Below, in pieces: positions 35,228 through 43,841 of a stretch of DNA of 64,000 nt (within the stretch, counting starts at the first letter, position 1; every line of letters starts with the position of its first letter). The stretch is from Metapseudomonas sp043392685 (GTDB lineage Bacteria > Pseudomonadota > Gammaproteobacteria > Pseudomonadales > Pseudomonadaceae). Both the position numbers and the translations under genes were made by a program. Location: assembly GCA_043392685.1 (NCBI GenBank), contig JBHZGM010000021.1; one strand, given 5' to 3'. The notes beneath the pieces are model-generated. The model saw nothing but the letters and a program-made list of their open reading frames with translations. It had not been told where the DNA came from and did no database searches.

Positions 35228-36004
35228 TCAGAACGCCGGAACCACGGCGCCCTGGTATTTCTCCTCGATGAATTTCTTCACCTCGGGACTGTTCAGGGCC
35301 TTGGCCAGTTTCTGCATGTCGGCGCTGGCCTTGTTGTCCTCGCGGGACACCAGGATGTTCACGTAGGGCGAGTCGCTGCCTTCGATTACCAGGGCGTCCT
35401 TGGTGGGGTTCAGCTTGGCTTCCAGGGCGTAGTTGGTGTTGATCAGCGCCAGGTCCACCTGGTTCAGCACGCGCGGCAGGGTCGCGGCTTCCAGTTCACG
35501 CACCTTGATGCCTTTCGGGTTCTCGACGATGTCCTTCGGGGTGGCGGTGATGCTGGTGTTGTCCTTCAGCTTGATCACGCCGGCCTTGTCCAGCAGCAGC
35601 AGGGCGCGGCCGCCGTTGGTGGCGTCGTTGGGGATGACCACCTGGGCGCCTTCGGGCAGTTCGGCCAGAGACTTCACCTTGCTGGAGTAGGCGCCGAAGG
35701 GCTCGACGTGCACACCGACCACGGGCACCAGCTTCACCTTGGTCTGGCGCGCCTTGTTGAACTCATCGAGGTAAGGCTGGTGCTGGAAGAAGTTGGCATC
35801 CAGGCGGCCTTCGGCAACCTGCACGTTGGGCTGTACGTAGTCGGTGAAGACTTTCACCTGCAGGTCCACGCCTTCTTTGGCCAGCTGCGGCTTGATGAAC
35901 TCGAGGATTTCCGCGTGGGGCACCGGGGTGGCGGCCACTTTCAGGGTGTCGGCCTGGGCGGAGAGGGCGGTCAGGGCGGCGAAGGCCACCAGCAGTTTCT
36001 TCAT
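35228..36004 (-). CDS. metQ: Methionine ABC transporter substrate-binding protein
   Basis: 258 residues from ATG 36004. Signal peptide MKKLLVAFAALTALSAQA, then the NlpA/MetQ fold (LKVAATPVPHAEILEFIKPQL; FFQHQPYLDEFN; INTNYALEAKLNP; YVNILVSRED). Binds methionine for import. No lipobox cysteine is present near the cleavage site, so it may be a soluble periplasmic protein rather than the usual lipoprotein. Third gene of metN-metI-metQ; stops just before the shared terminator. Confidence 0.95.
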   Translation of the reverse strand: MKKLLVAFAALTALSAQADTLKVAATPVPHAEILEFIKPQLAKEGVDLQVKVFTDYVQPNVQVAEGRLDANFFQHQPYLDEFNKARQTKVKLVPVVGVHVEPFGAYSSKVKSLAELPEGAQVVIPNDATNGGRALLLLDKAGVIKLKDNTSITATPKDIVENPKGIKVRELEAATLPRVLNQVDLALINTNYALEAKLNPTKDALVIEGSDSPYVNILVSREDNKASADMQKLAKALNSPEVKKFIEEKYQGAVVPAF

Positions 36005-36058
36005 GAGCGGCTCCTTGTGGGAAGTCATCGGGCCGGCGCAACGGGCGCCGGCGCCTGG

Positions 36059-36724
36059 TCATTTACGGGAAAAATGCACCACCAGCTTGTCGCCGACGGT
36101 TTGCAGGATCTGGACGAGCACCAGCAGCAGGACCACGGTGACCACCATCACGTCGGTCTGGAAGCGCTGGTAGCCGAAGCGGATGGCCAGGTCGCCGAGG
36201 CCGCCCGCGCCCACCACGCCGGCCATCGCGGTATAGGACACCAGGGTGATGGCGGTGACGGTGATGGCGGCGAAGATGCCCGGCCGGGCTTCCGGCAGCA
36301 GGGCGTTCCAGATGATCTGGCCGGTGGTGGCGCCCATGGCCTGGGTGGCTTCGAGGATGCCGCGGTCCACCTCGCGCAGGGCGGTTTCCACCAGGCGCGC
36401 GAAGAACGGCGTGGCGCCCACCACCAGCGGCGGGATGGCGCCGGCAACCCCCAGGGAGGTGCCGGTGATGAACACGGTGAAGGGGATCATCACGATCAGC
36501 AGGATGATGAAGGGCAGCGAACGCAGCACGTTCACCAGCAGCGACAGCAGGCCGTAGACCGCCTTCTGTTCGAACAGCTGGCGCGGTCCGGTGAGGAACA
36601 GCAGCACGCCCAGCGGCAGGCCGAGCAGCACGGTGAACAGCAGCGAGCCACCGAGCATGAGGAAGGTATCGAGGGTGGCGAGCCAGATTTCGTACCAGTC
36701 GATATTGGCGAGCAGGGCTTCCAT
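36059..36724 (-). CDS. metI: Methionine ABC transporter permease
   Basis: 221 residues, five predicted membrane helices. The ABC permease signature GATTGQIIWNALLPEARPG (near residues 135-155) contains the EAA-type loop that contacts MetN. The ATG shares one base with the metN stop (36724), so the genes are coupled. Confidence 0.96.
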   Translation of the reverse strand: MEALLANIDWYEIWLATLDTFLMLGGSLLFTVLLGLPLGVLLFLTGPRQLFEQKAVYGLLSLLVNVLRSLPFIILLIVMIPFTVFITGTSLGVAGAIPPLVVGATPFFARLVETALREVDRGILEATQAMGATTGQIIWNALLPEARPGIFAAITVTAITLVSYTAMAGVVGAGGLGDLAIRFGYQRFQTDVMVVTVVLLLVLVQILQTVGDKLVVHFSRK

Positions 36725-37731
36725 CAGCGCAGGATCTCCAGGTGCACGTCCGCCTCGCGGAAACAGCCAAGCGCGGCGTCGATGTCGCCGCCGGTCAGGG
36801 CCAGGGTGAGCTGGCCGTAGGGGGTGTCCTTGATACGGTCGATGCGCCCGGCAAGGATGCTGTAGTCCACGCCGGTCTGGCGCGCTACGGTGCCCAGCAG
36901 CGGGGCGTAGGTGGCCTCGCCACGGAAGGTCAGGCGCAGGATGCGGCCGTCGACGTGGGCGAAGTCATCGCGTTGCTCGCCCTCGTCGACCTGCTCATCC
37001 TCCAGCACGAAACGCTGGGTGGTGACGTGCTGCGGGTGCAGGAACACATCGGCCACCGCACCCTGCTCGACGATCACGCCGCCATCCATCACCGCCACGC
37101 GGTCGCAGACCCGGCGGATCACGTCCATCTCGTGGGTGATCAGGACGATGGTGAGCTTCAGCTCGCGGTTGATCTCGGCCAGCAGTTGCAACACCTGCGC
37201 GGTGGTCTGCGGGTCGAGGGCGCTGGTGGCCTCGTCGCAGAGCAGGATTTTCGGCTGGGTGGCCAGGGCGCGGGCAATGCCGACGCGCTGCTTCTGGCCG
37301 CCGGAAAGCTGTGCCGGGTACTTGCGCGCGTGGTCGCTGAGGCCGACGCGGTCCAGCAGTTCGCTGACGCGGCGCTCGATCTCGGGGCGGGACAGCTCGC
37401 CCGCCAGTTTCAACGGCAGGGCGACGTTCTCGGCGACGGTCTTGGACGACAGCAGGTTGAAGTGCTGGAAGATCATCCCGACGCGCTGGCGGAAGCGGCG
37501 CAGGCCCTCGCTGTCCAGGGCGGTGACGTCTTCGCCATCGATGACGATGCGACCGCCGGTGGGTTCTTCAAGGCGGTTGATCAGGCGCAGCAGGGTGCTC
37601 TTGCCGGCGCCCGAGTGGCCGATCAGGCCGAACACTTCGCCGCTCCGGATAGCGAGGTCGGTCGGCTGCAGGGCCGGGATTTCGCGGCCTTCGACGCGGT
37701 ACGCCTTGTGGACGTTATGGAATTCGATCAC
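36724..37731 (-). CDS. metN: Methionine ABC transporter ATP-binding protein
   Basis: 335 residues. Walker A GHSGAGKST (about 38-46), signature LSGGQKQRVGIARAL (about 140-154), Walker B ILLCDEATSALD, and a C-terminal NIL/ACT-like regulatory domain (about 260-335) that mediates trans-inhibition by methionine in this family. First gene of the operon. The 163-base upstream gap (37732-37894) must hold the promoter; no riboswitch is evident. Confidence 0.97.
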   Translation of the reverse strand: MIEFHNVHKAYRVEGREIPALQPTDLAIRSGEVFGLIGHSGAGKSTLLRLINRLEEPTGGRIVIDGEDVTALDSEGLRRFRQRVGMIFQHFNLLSSKTVAENVALPLKLAGELSRPEIERRVSELLDRVGLSDHARKYPAQLSGGQKQRVGIARALATQPKILLCDEATSALDPQTTAQVLQLLAEINRELKLTIVLITHEMDVIRRVCDRVAVMDGGVIVEQGAVADVFLHPQHVTTQRFVLEDEQVDEGEQRDDFAHVDGRILRLTFRGEATYAPLLGTVARQTGVDYSILAGRIDRIKDTPYGQLTLALTGGDIDAALGCFREADVHLEILR

Positions 37732-37894
37732 TGCGGAAACCTTGTGGGTTCGTCGTTAGCCGGATCGGCTAAAAACCGGCAAGTTTACCTGCTGGCACAT
37801 AGGCACAGAAAATCTTTATGGGCCTATGGCTATAGCAGGTGGGAATAAGCGACAGGCGGACTGCGTGGAGTCTAGCTGCCGCCGGCTGTGACGT

Positions 37895-38341
37895 TCACAG
37901 GCGCGGGCTGAGCACCGGGTGTGCGGCATTTTCCCCGGCAGTGGCGGCCCCGGCGGTGTGGCCGGCCTGGTCGAGGGTGCCGTCCAGGCCCGCGGTCAGG
38001 GCGGGTGCCTGGGGCATCAGGCCGCGGGCGTGGCTGAGGGCCCTGGCGGCGTTGTCCAGGTCGCCTTGCTGCAGGGCGTCCTGGCCGCGCTTGAGCCAGG
38101 CATCGGCCAGCTGGCGCTGGTATTGCCCGAGGCGGGTGTCATCGGCGGCCATTTCTTCCAGCGCCTTGAGCCGGGCCTCGGCTTCGGTGAGCCTGCCCTT
38201 GGCAAGGTCCTTGTCGAGATGCCGGAAGCTGCTGGCCAGATCGTCAGTCGGTACCTCGGCCACTTGCTGGGCGGTCTGACAGGCGGTCAGCAGCAGGGAA
38301 AAGGCGACAACGGGCAGGCAACGAGTGGCGAACGACTTCAT
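37895..38341 (-). CDS. Putative lipoprotein next to the znu locus
   Basis: 148 residues from ATG 38341. Lipobox LLTAC with Cys near residue 19, then a helical region resembling a tetratricopeptide-type repeat (GRLTEAEARLKALEEMAADDTRLGQYQRQLADAWLKRGQDALQQGDLDNAARALSHA). Function unknown. In Pseudomonas a gene of this kind separates metN from znuB. Location in the outer membrane or periplasm is inferred. Confidence 0.82.
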   Translation of the reverse strand: MKSFATRCLPVVAFSLLLTACQTAQQVAEVPTDDLASSFRHLDKDLAKGRLTEAEARLKALEEMAADDTRLGQYQRQLADAWLKRGQDALQQGDLDNAARALSHARGLMPQAPALTAGLDGTLDQAGHTAGAATAGENAAHPVLSPRL

Positions 38342-38450
38342 TCCGGCAGGTCTCTGATTGCTCAAAAAACGCGCGATTCTACACTGCGGTACCGATCAGG
38401 ACAAAAAACAGGGGCAAAACGGCCGCGATGGTGGCATTTCCAGAGGCGTC

Positions 38451-39236
38451 TCAGGCGCGGCGCGGCAGGGCGAAGCTGCAGAGGAACAGGCCGGCAGCGG
38501 AGACCACGATGGACGGGCCGGCCGGGGTGTCCTTGAACCAGGACAGCGCCAGGCCCGCGCAGACCGCCACCAGGCCCAGCAGGCTGGCGCCCAGGGCCAT
38601 CTGCTCGGGGCTGCGGGCGTGGCGCTGGGCGGCGGCGGCCGGGATGATCAGCAGCGAGGTGATCAGCAGCACGCCGACGATCTTCATCGCCACGGCGATC
38701 ACCACTGCGATCAAAAGCATCAGGGCGAGGCGGATCGCTGCCACCGGCAGGCCCTCCACCCGCGCCAGTTCCTCGTGCACGGTGATCGCCAGCAGCGGCC
38801 GCCACATGGGGATCAGCACCAGCAGCACCAGGGCGCTACCGCCGAGGATCCAGGCCAGGTCGGTGCGGCTGACCGCCAGCAGGTCGCCGAACAGGTAGCC
38901 CATCAGGTCGACACGCACTTCGCTCATGAAGCTCAGGGCCACAAGGCCGAGGGACAGGGTGCTGTGGGCGAGGATGCCCAACAGGGTGTCCGACGCCAGT
39001 GGCTGGCGCTGCTGCAGGGTCACCAGCAGCACTGCCAGCAGTACGCAGCCGACGGTCACGGCCAGGGTCGGGCTGACGTCCAGCATCAGCCCCAGGGCCA
39101 CGCCGAGCAGCGCGGCATGGGACAGGGTGTCGCCAAAGTAGGCCATGCGCCGCCAGACCACGAAGGAGCCGAGAGGGCCGGCCACCAGGGCCAGGGCGAG
39201 GCCGGCGAGCAGTGCGTTGAGCAGGAAATCAGCCAT
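38451..39236 (-). CDS. znuB: Zinc ABC transporter permease
   Basis: 261 residues. ABC-3 family permease with eight or so predicted helices; GSFVVWRRMAYFGDTLSHAALLG near residue 24 is the family hallmark. Translocates zinc delivered by ZnuA. Overlaps znuC by eight bases. The 109-base gap on its downstream side separates it from the lipoprotein gene. Confidence 0.96.
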   Translation of the reverse strand: MADFLLNALLAGLALALVAGPLGSFVVWRRMAYFGDTLSHAALLGVALGLMLDVSPTLAVTVGCVLLAVLLVTLQQRQPLASDTLLGILAHSTLSLGLVALSFMSEVRVDLMGYLFGDLLAVSRTDLAWILGGSALVLLVLIPMWRPLLAITVHEELARVEGLPVAAIRLALMLLIAVVIAVAMKIVGVLLITSLLIIPAAAAQRHARSPEQMALGASLLGLVAVCAGLALSWFKDTPAGPSIVVSAAGLFLCSFALPRRA

Positions 39237-40029
39237 GGTTGCAGTCGGGGCCGTGCTGGTGGACGGGAGTGAAACGGGTGCCGCTGGGGAAGGGTTGCTT
39301 CACCACTTCGCCATGCAGGTCGTGGGCGTGGTCGTGATGGTGGTGGTAGACCGCGAGGCTCCTGGCGTCCTGGCCGAACAGCTCGACGAAGGCCGGGTCG
39401 CCGCTGACCTGTTCCGGGTGCCCGGAGCAACAGACGTGGCGGTTGAGGCAGACCACCTGGTCGGTGGCGCTCATCACCAGGTGCAGGTCATGGGAAATCA
39501 TCAGCACGCCGCAGCCGTGGCGGTCGCGCAGGCGGGTGATCAGGCGATAGAGCTCGGCTTGGCCAGCGACATCGACACCCTGCACCGGCTCGTCGAGCAC
39601 CAGCAGTTCGGGTTCGCGCAGCAGGGCGCGGGCCAGCAGCACGCGCTGCAATTCGCCGCCGGAAATGCTTTGCAGCGGGCTGTCGATCACCTGTACGGCG
39701 CCGACTTCATCCAGCGCGGCGAGGGCCGCCTTGCGGTCCACGCCCGGCACCAGGCGCAGGAAGCGCAACACGGTGAGCGGCAGGGTGGCATCCACCTGGA
39801 GCTTCTGCGGCATGTAGCCGATATGCAGCCGCGGCTTGCGCCAGACCTCGCCCCTGTCCGGCTTGAGCAGGCCGAGCACGGTGCGCACCAGGGTGGTCTT
39901 GCCGGCGCCGTTGGGGCCGATCAGGGTGACGATCTCCCCGGCCTTCACGGACAGGTGCACGTCCTGCAGCACCGGCTGCCCGGAAAAGTCGACGCCGACC
40001 TTTTCGAGGCGAATCAGTACGTCGCTCAT
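39229..40029 (-). CDS. znuC: Zinc ABC transporter ATP-binding protein
   Basis: 266 residues from ATG 40029. Walker A GPNGAGKTT (about 38-46), signature SGGELQRVLLARAL and Walker B LLVLDEPVQGVD, and a His-rich C-terminal tail (HHHHDHAHDLHG … HQHGPDCNHG) that may bind zinc. An upstream in-frame extension to 40467 is an artefact overlapping zur. The start overlaps the zur stop (ATGA). Confidence 0.97.
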   Translation of the reverse strand: MSDVLIRLEKVGVDFSGQPVLQDVHLSVKAGEIVTLIGPNGAGKTTLVRTVLGLLKPDRGEVWRKPRLHIGYMPQKLQVDATLPLTVLRFLRLVPGVDRKAALAALDEVGAVQVIDSPLQSISGGELQRVLLARALLREPELLVLDEPVQGVDVAGQAELYRLITRLRDRHGCGVLMISHDLHLVMSATDQVVCLNRHVCCSGHPEQVSGDPAFVELFGQDARSLAVYHHHHDHAHDLHGEVVKQPFPSGTRFTPVHQHGPDCNHG

Positions 40030-40526
40030 GCGGCCACCTGGCAGCTGGCGCAGAGGCCGACGACTTCGACGGTCTGGCCCTCGACGGTGAATCCGACGGA
40101 TTTCGCGCTGTCGACGATGGCCTGGCTGATGTTCGATTGCTCCAGCTCGATGGCCGTCTGGCAATTTCGGCAGATGAGGAACTGGCCCTGGTGGGACTTG
40201 CCCGGATGGTTGCAGCCGACGAAGGCGTTGAGCGAGGCGATGCGATGCACCAGGCCGTTTTCCAGGAGGAAATCCAGGGCGCGGTAGACGGTGGGTGGCG
40301 CCGCGCGGCGGCCATCTTCCTCGGTCAGCACACCGAGGATGTCGTAGGCGCCCAGCGGCTTGTGGCTCTGCCACACCAGCTCCAGCACGCGTTTGCGCAG
40401 GGCGGTCAGGCGCAGGCCCTGGCGGCCGCAGATGACTTCGGCCTCGGCCAGGGCGTTGGACACGCAATGGGAGTGATCGTGGGGGCGGCAGGCCAGGGGG
40501 GCTTTTGCGCTGATCGGCTTGAGCAT
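40026..40526 (-). CDS. zur: Zinc uptake regulator Zur (Fur family)
   Basis: 166 residues from ATG 40526; longer in-frame starts are rejected because they cross the Zur box and znuA. An N-terminal winged helix (LTALRKRVLELVWQSHKPLGAYDIL) and PPTVYRALDFLLENGLVHRI are followed by a C-terminal zinc-binding part with CRNCQTAIE and CASC pairs. Represses zinc uptake genes when zinc is replete. Co-transcribed with znuC and znuB, hence autoregulated through the box at 40552. Known as np20 in some strains. Confidence 0.95.
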   Translation of the reverse strand: MLKPISAKAPLACRPHDHSHCVSNALAEAEVICGRQGLRLTALRKRVLELVWQSHKPLGAYDILGVLTEEDGRRAAPPTVYRALDFLLENGLVHRIASLNAFVGCNHPGKSHQGQFLICRNCQTAIELEQSNISQAIVDSAKSVGFTVEGQTVEVVGLCASCQVAA

Positions 40527-40551
40527 GGCGACGACGTCCGGAGAAAGAGAC

Positions 40552-40564
40552 GTTATTCTATAAC
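40552..40564. promoter_or_regulatory. Zur box between zur-znuCB and znuA
   Basis: Perfect palindrome GTTAT-TCT-ATAAC in the 61-base divergent gap. Resembles the gamma-proteobacterial Zur core GTTATA..ATAAC. One site can control both transcripts. Confidence 0.8.
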
Positions 40565-40587
40565 TCTTTTTCTGCCGAGTCTGTGCC

Positions 40588-41502
40588 GTGTTCCGTCTAT
40601 TCGTCTCCCTGTTCCTTGGTGCCTGCGCCCTGTCGGCCCAGGCCGACGTGCGCCTGCTGACCAGCATCAAACCGTTGCAACTGATCGCCGCCGCCGTGCA
40701 GGACGGCGCCGGCCAGCCGGAGGTGCTGCTGCCCCCTGGAGCCTCGCCGCACCAGTACGCCCTGCGCCCTTCCGACGTGCGCCGGGTGCGCGAGGCCGAC
40801 CTGTTCTACTGGGTCGGCCCCGACCTCGAAGGCTTCCTGCCCCGCGTGCTGAAAGGACGCGACAAGCCCGCCGTGGCCTTGCAGGACGAACCCGGCATGA
40901 CCCTGCGCCATTTCCAGGCGCTCGAGGATGAGCACGAGGCCGAGCACGACGAACACGAGCACGACCATGACCATCGCCCCGGCTCCCTGGACGCCCACCT
41001 CTGGCTGCTGCCGGCCAATGCCCGGGTGATTGCCGCGCGCATGTCTGCCGACCTGGCTGCCGCCGACCCGGCCAATGCGGCCCGCTACCGGGCCAATCTG
41101 ACGGCGTTCCAGGGCCGCCTCGGTCGGCTCGATGCCGCCCTCGAGGCACGCATGGCCAAGGTCGCCGACAAGCCGTTCTTCGTCTTCCACGAGGCCTTCG
41201 ACTACTTCGAGGCCGCTTACGGTTTGCGCCATGCCGGGGTATTCAGCGTGGCCAGCGAAGTCCAGCCCGGTGCCCGCCACGTCGCCGCAATGCGCGAACG
41301 GCTGCAGGCGGCTGGCCCGAGCTGCGTGTTCAGCGAGCCACCGATGCGTCCGCGCCTGGCCGAAACCCTGAGCGCCGGACTCCCGGTACGCCTGGCCGAA
41401 CTGGATGCCATGGGCATGAACGCCCCGCTGGCTGCCAATGGCTACGAGACCCTGCTGCAGAACCTGGGCAACGGCCTGGCGGGCTGCCTGGAGGCTCTCT
41501 GA
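40588..41502 (+). CDS. znuA: Zinc ABC transporter substrate-binding protein
   Basis: 304 residues from GTG 40588. Signal peptide ending ALSAQA, then a cluster A-I binding protein with PPGASPHQYALRP (first His ligand), a charged His/Glu/Asp loop EHEAEHDEHEHDHDHR (about 115-130) that is a ZnuA hallmark, LDAHLWLLPANAR and FHEAFDYFEAAYGL. Captures periplasmic zinc for ZnuBC. Divergent from zur. Confidence 0.96.
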   Translation: MFRLFVSLFLGACALSAQADVRLLTSIKPLQLIAAAVQDGAGQPEVLLPPGASPHQYALRPSDVRRVREADLFYWVGPDLEGFLPRVLKGRDKPAVALQDEPGMTLRHFQALEDEHEAEHDEHEHDHDHRPGSLDAHLWLLPANARVIAARMSADLAAADPANAARYRANLTAFQGRLGRLDAALEARMAKVADKPFFVFHEAFDYFEAAYGLRHAGVFSVASEVQPGARHVAAMRERLQAAGPSCVFSEPPMRPRLAETLSAGLPVRLAELDAMGMNAPLAANGYETLLQNLGNGLAGCLEAL

Positions 41503-41608
41503 TCTCGACTGCAGGGTGTGTGCACTGGAGCCCGCGTGGTGCGCACGGCGCATCCTGCCAGCGTCGAAAGGGTCGCCTGCTAATGTGAGAGAGAGGCCGC
41601 GGGCCGTC

Positions 41609-41622
41609 CTGATGTGGATCAG
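41609..41622 (+). promoter_or_regulatory. Candidate Anr/Dnr (FNR-type) box before nrdJa
   Basis: CTGATGTGGATCAG matches the TGAT-N4-ATCA core of the FNR-type consensus TTGAT-N4-ATCAA, with only the outermost bases changed. It lies 55 bases before the nrdJa start, suitable for activation under low oxygen. The rest of the gap 41503-41677 shows no cobalamin riboswitch I can recognise. Confidence 0.55.
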
Positions 41623-41677
41623 CGGCCGGCATTCGTGGTCAGACTAGTCTGGACTCTTCATCGAGGGAGGGCAGCGG

Positions 41678-43825
41678 ATGGCCAGGACGGGAACCCCCAG
41701 GCAGGTCCAGGGTAACCACGGCATCGCCTTGCAGGCGGCGTCGGAAGACATCTGGGACAGCAAGTACCGCCTCAAGCACAGGGACGGTACGCCGATCGAC
41801 CTCACCCCCGACGCCACCTGGCAGCGCGTGGCCCGCGCCCTGTCGGAGGTGGAGGCCGACGCCGCGGCCCGCGAACACTGGTACGAACGCTTCCTCTGGG
41901 CGCTGCGCAACGGCGCCATCCCTGCCGGGCGCATCATTTCCAACGCCGGCGCCCAGGACATCAAGCCCGCCACCTCCACCATCAATTGCACCGTTTCCGG
42001 CACCATCCTCGACTCCATGGACGACATCCTCGGCAAGGTCCATGAAGCCGGGCTCACCCTCAAGGCCGGCTGCGGCATCGGCTACGAATTCAGTACCCTG
42101 CGCCCTCATGGCGCTTATGTTTCCGGGGCCGGCGCGCAGACCAGCGGGCCGCTGTCCTTCATGGATATCTACGACAAGATGTGCTTCACCGTGAGCTCCG
42201 CCGGCGGTCGCCGCGGCGCGCAGATGGGCACCTTCGACGTCTGCCATCCGGACGTGCGCGAGTTCATCCGCGCCAAGCGCGAGGACGGCCGCCTGCGCCA
42301 GTTCAACCTCAGCCTGCTGGTGAGCGATGCCTTCATGCACGCGGTGGAGAACGACACCGAATGGCCGCTGCTCTTCCCGGTACACCCCAAGGAGCGCGAG
42401 GAACTCGACTTCGGCGACCCGACCCAGGTGATCTGGCGTGACTGGCCGGTGCATGAGGGCTACATCACCCGCGAGGACGGCCTGGTGGCCTGCAAGGTCT
42501 ACGGCCGCGTCCAGGCCCGGCACCTGTGGGACATGATCATGGTCTCCACCTACGATTTCGCCGAGCCGGGCTTCATCCTCATCGACCGCGTCAACGAGCT
42601 GAACAACAACTGGTGGTGCGAGGCGATCCGCGCCACCAACCCGTGCGGGGAGCAGCCACTGCCACCTTATGGCTCGTGCCTGCTGGGCTCGATCAACCTC
42701 ACCTCGTTCGTCGAAGAGCCATTCACCGAGGACGCGCATTTCGACTGGGAGCGCTTCCGTGCCGTGGTGCAGGTATTCACCCGCATGCTCGACAACGTGG
42801 TGGAAATCAATGGCCTGCCGCTGGCGCAGCAGCGCGAGGAAATCCTCGGCAAGCGCCGCCACGGCATGGGCTTCCTCGGCCTGGGCTCGGCGCTGGCGTT
42901 GCTGCGCTTGCGCTATGGCAGCACCGAGGCCTGTGTGTTCACCGAGGAAGTGACGCGGGAAATGGCCCTGGCCGGCTGGCAGGTGGCGCTGGAGCTGGCG
43001 CGGGAGAAGGGACCGGCGCCCATTCTGGCGCGCGACTATGAGGTTACCGCCGCCATGCTGCGCAAGCGCCCGGAAATGGTCGACGACGGTTACAAGGTGG
43101 GCGACCGCGTGCCCGGCCGCATCCTCCATGCCCGCTATTCCCGCTACATGCAGCGCATCGCCGAGTACGCCCCGGAACTGGTGGCCGAGCTGGCCGAGGT
43201 GGGGGCGCGCTTCACCCACCACAGCTCCATCGCCCCCACCGGCACCATCAGCCTCAGCCTGGCGAACAACGCCTCCAACGGCATCGAGCCGAGTTTCGCC
43301 CACCAGTACTCGCGCAACCTGATCCGCCCCGGGCGCAAGACCAAGGAGAAGATCGAAGTGCGCAGCTATGAGCTGCTGGCCTACCGCGCCCTGCTCAACA
43401 GCCAGGCCCGGCCGGATGCCGAGCACCCGGCGCAGCGGTTGCCGGATTATTTCGTCAGCGCCGACGACATCAGCCCGGCCGAGCACGTGGACATGCAGGC
43501 GGCAGCGCAGAAGTGGATCGACTCGTCCATCTCCAAGACCGCCAATGTGCCCACCGATTTCCCCTTCGAGGACTTCAAGGACATCTACCTGCGTGCCTGG
43601 CGCCAGGGCCTCAAGGGCTGCACCACCTTCCGCTTCAATCCGGCGGCCTTCCAGGGCGTGCTGGTCAAGGACGCGGACCTGGAGCGGACGGTCTACCGCT
43701 TCGAGCTGGAGGACGGCACCCTGGTGGAGCTGCGCGGCAACGAGGAGGTGGAGTACGACGGCGAGGTACACACCGCCGCCAACCTGTTCGAGGCCTTGAA
43801 GGAAGGCTACTACGGCAAGTACTGA
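41678..43825 (+). CDS. nrdJa: Class II (B12-dependent) ribonucleotide reductase, large part
   Basis: 715 residues. Reduces ribonucleotides using adenosylcobalamin, independent of oxygen. Substrate-site Cys104 (NCTVSG), the catalytic core motif NPCGEQPLPPYGSC with Cys323 and Glu325, and SIAPTGTISL near 530 are all intact. The gene ends before the C-terminal cysteine tail, which is encoded separately by nrdJb 16 bases downstream. Split NrdJ is a known Pseudomonas trait. Confidence 0.96.
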   Translation: MARTGTPRQVQGNHGIALQAASEDIWDSKYRLKHRDGTPIDLTPDATWQRVARALSEVEADAAAREHWYERFLWALRNGAIPAGRIISNAGAQDIKPATSTINCTVSGTILDSMDDILGKVHEAGLTLKAGCGIGYEFSTLRPHGAYVSGAGAQTSGPLSFMDIYDKMCFTVSSAGGRRGAQMGTFDVCHPDVREFIRAKREDGRLRQFNLSLLVSDAFMHAVENDTEWPLLFPVHPKEREELDFGDPTQVIWRDWPVHEGYITREDGLVACKVYGRVQARHLWDMIMVSTYDFAEPGFILIDRVNELNNNWWCEAIRATNPCGEQPLPPYGSCLLGSINLTSFVEEPFTEDAHFDWERFRAVVQVFTRMLDNVVEINGLPLAQQREEILGKRRHGMGFLGLGSALALLRLRYGSTEACVFTEEVTREMALAGWQVALELAREKGPAPILARDYEVTAAMLRKRPEMVDDGYKVGDRVPGRILHARYSRYMQRIAEYAPELVAELAEVGARFTHHSSIAPTGTISLSLANNASNGIEPSFAHQYSRNLIRPGRKTKEKIEVRSYELLAYRALLNSQARPDAEHPAQRLPDYFVSADDISPAEHVDMQAAAQKWIDSSISKTANVPTDFPFEDFKDIYLRAWRQGLKGCTTFRFNPAAFQGVLVKDADLERTVYRFELEDGTLVELRGNEEVEYDGEVHTAANLFEALKEGYYGKY

Positions 43826-43841
43826 ACGACCGGAGGCGGTC

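Noticed and set aside
41503..41677. Possible cobalamin riboswitch before nrdJa
   Set aside because: I looked for a B12-box-like conserved core and paired stems and did not see them; only the FNR-type palindrome stands out.
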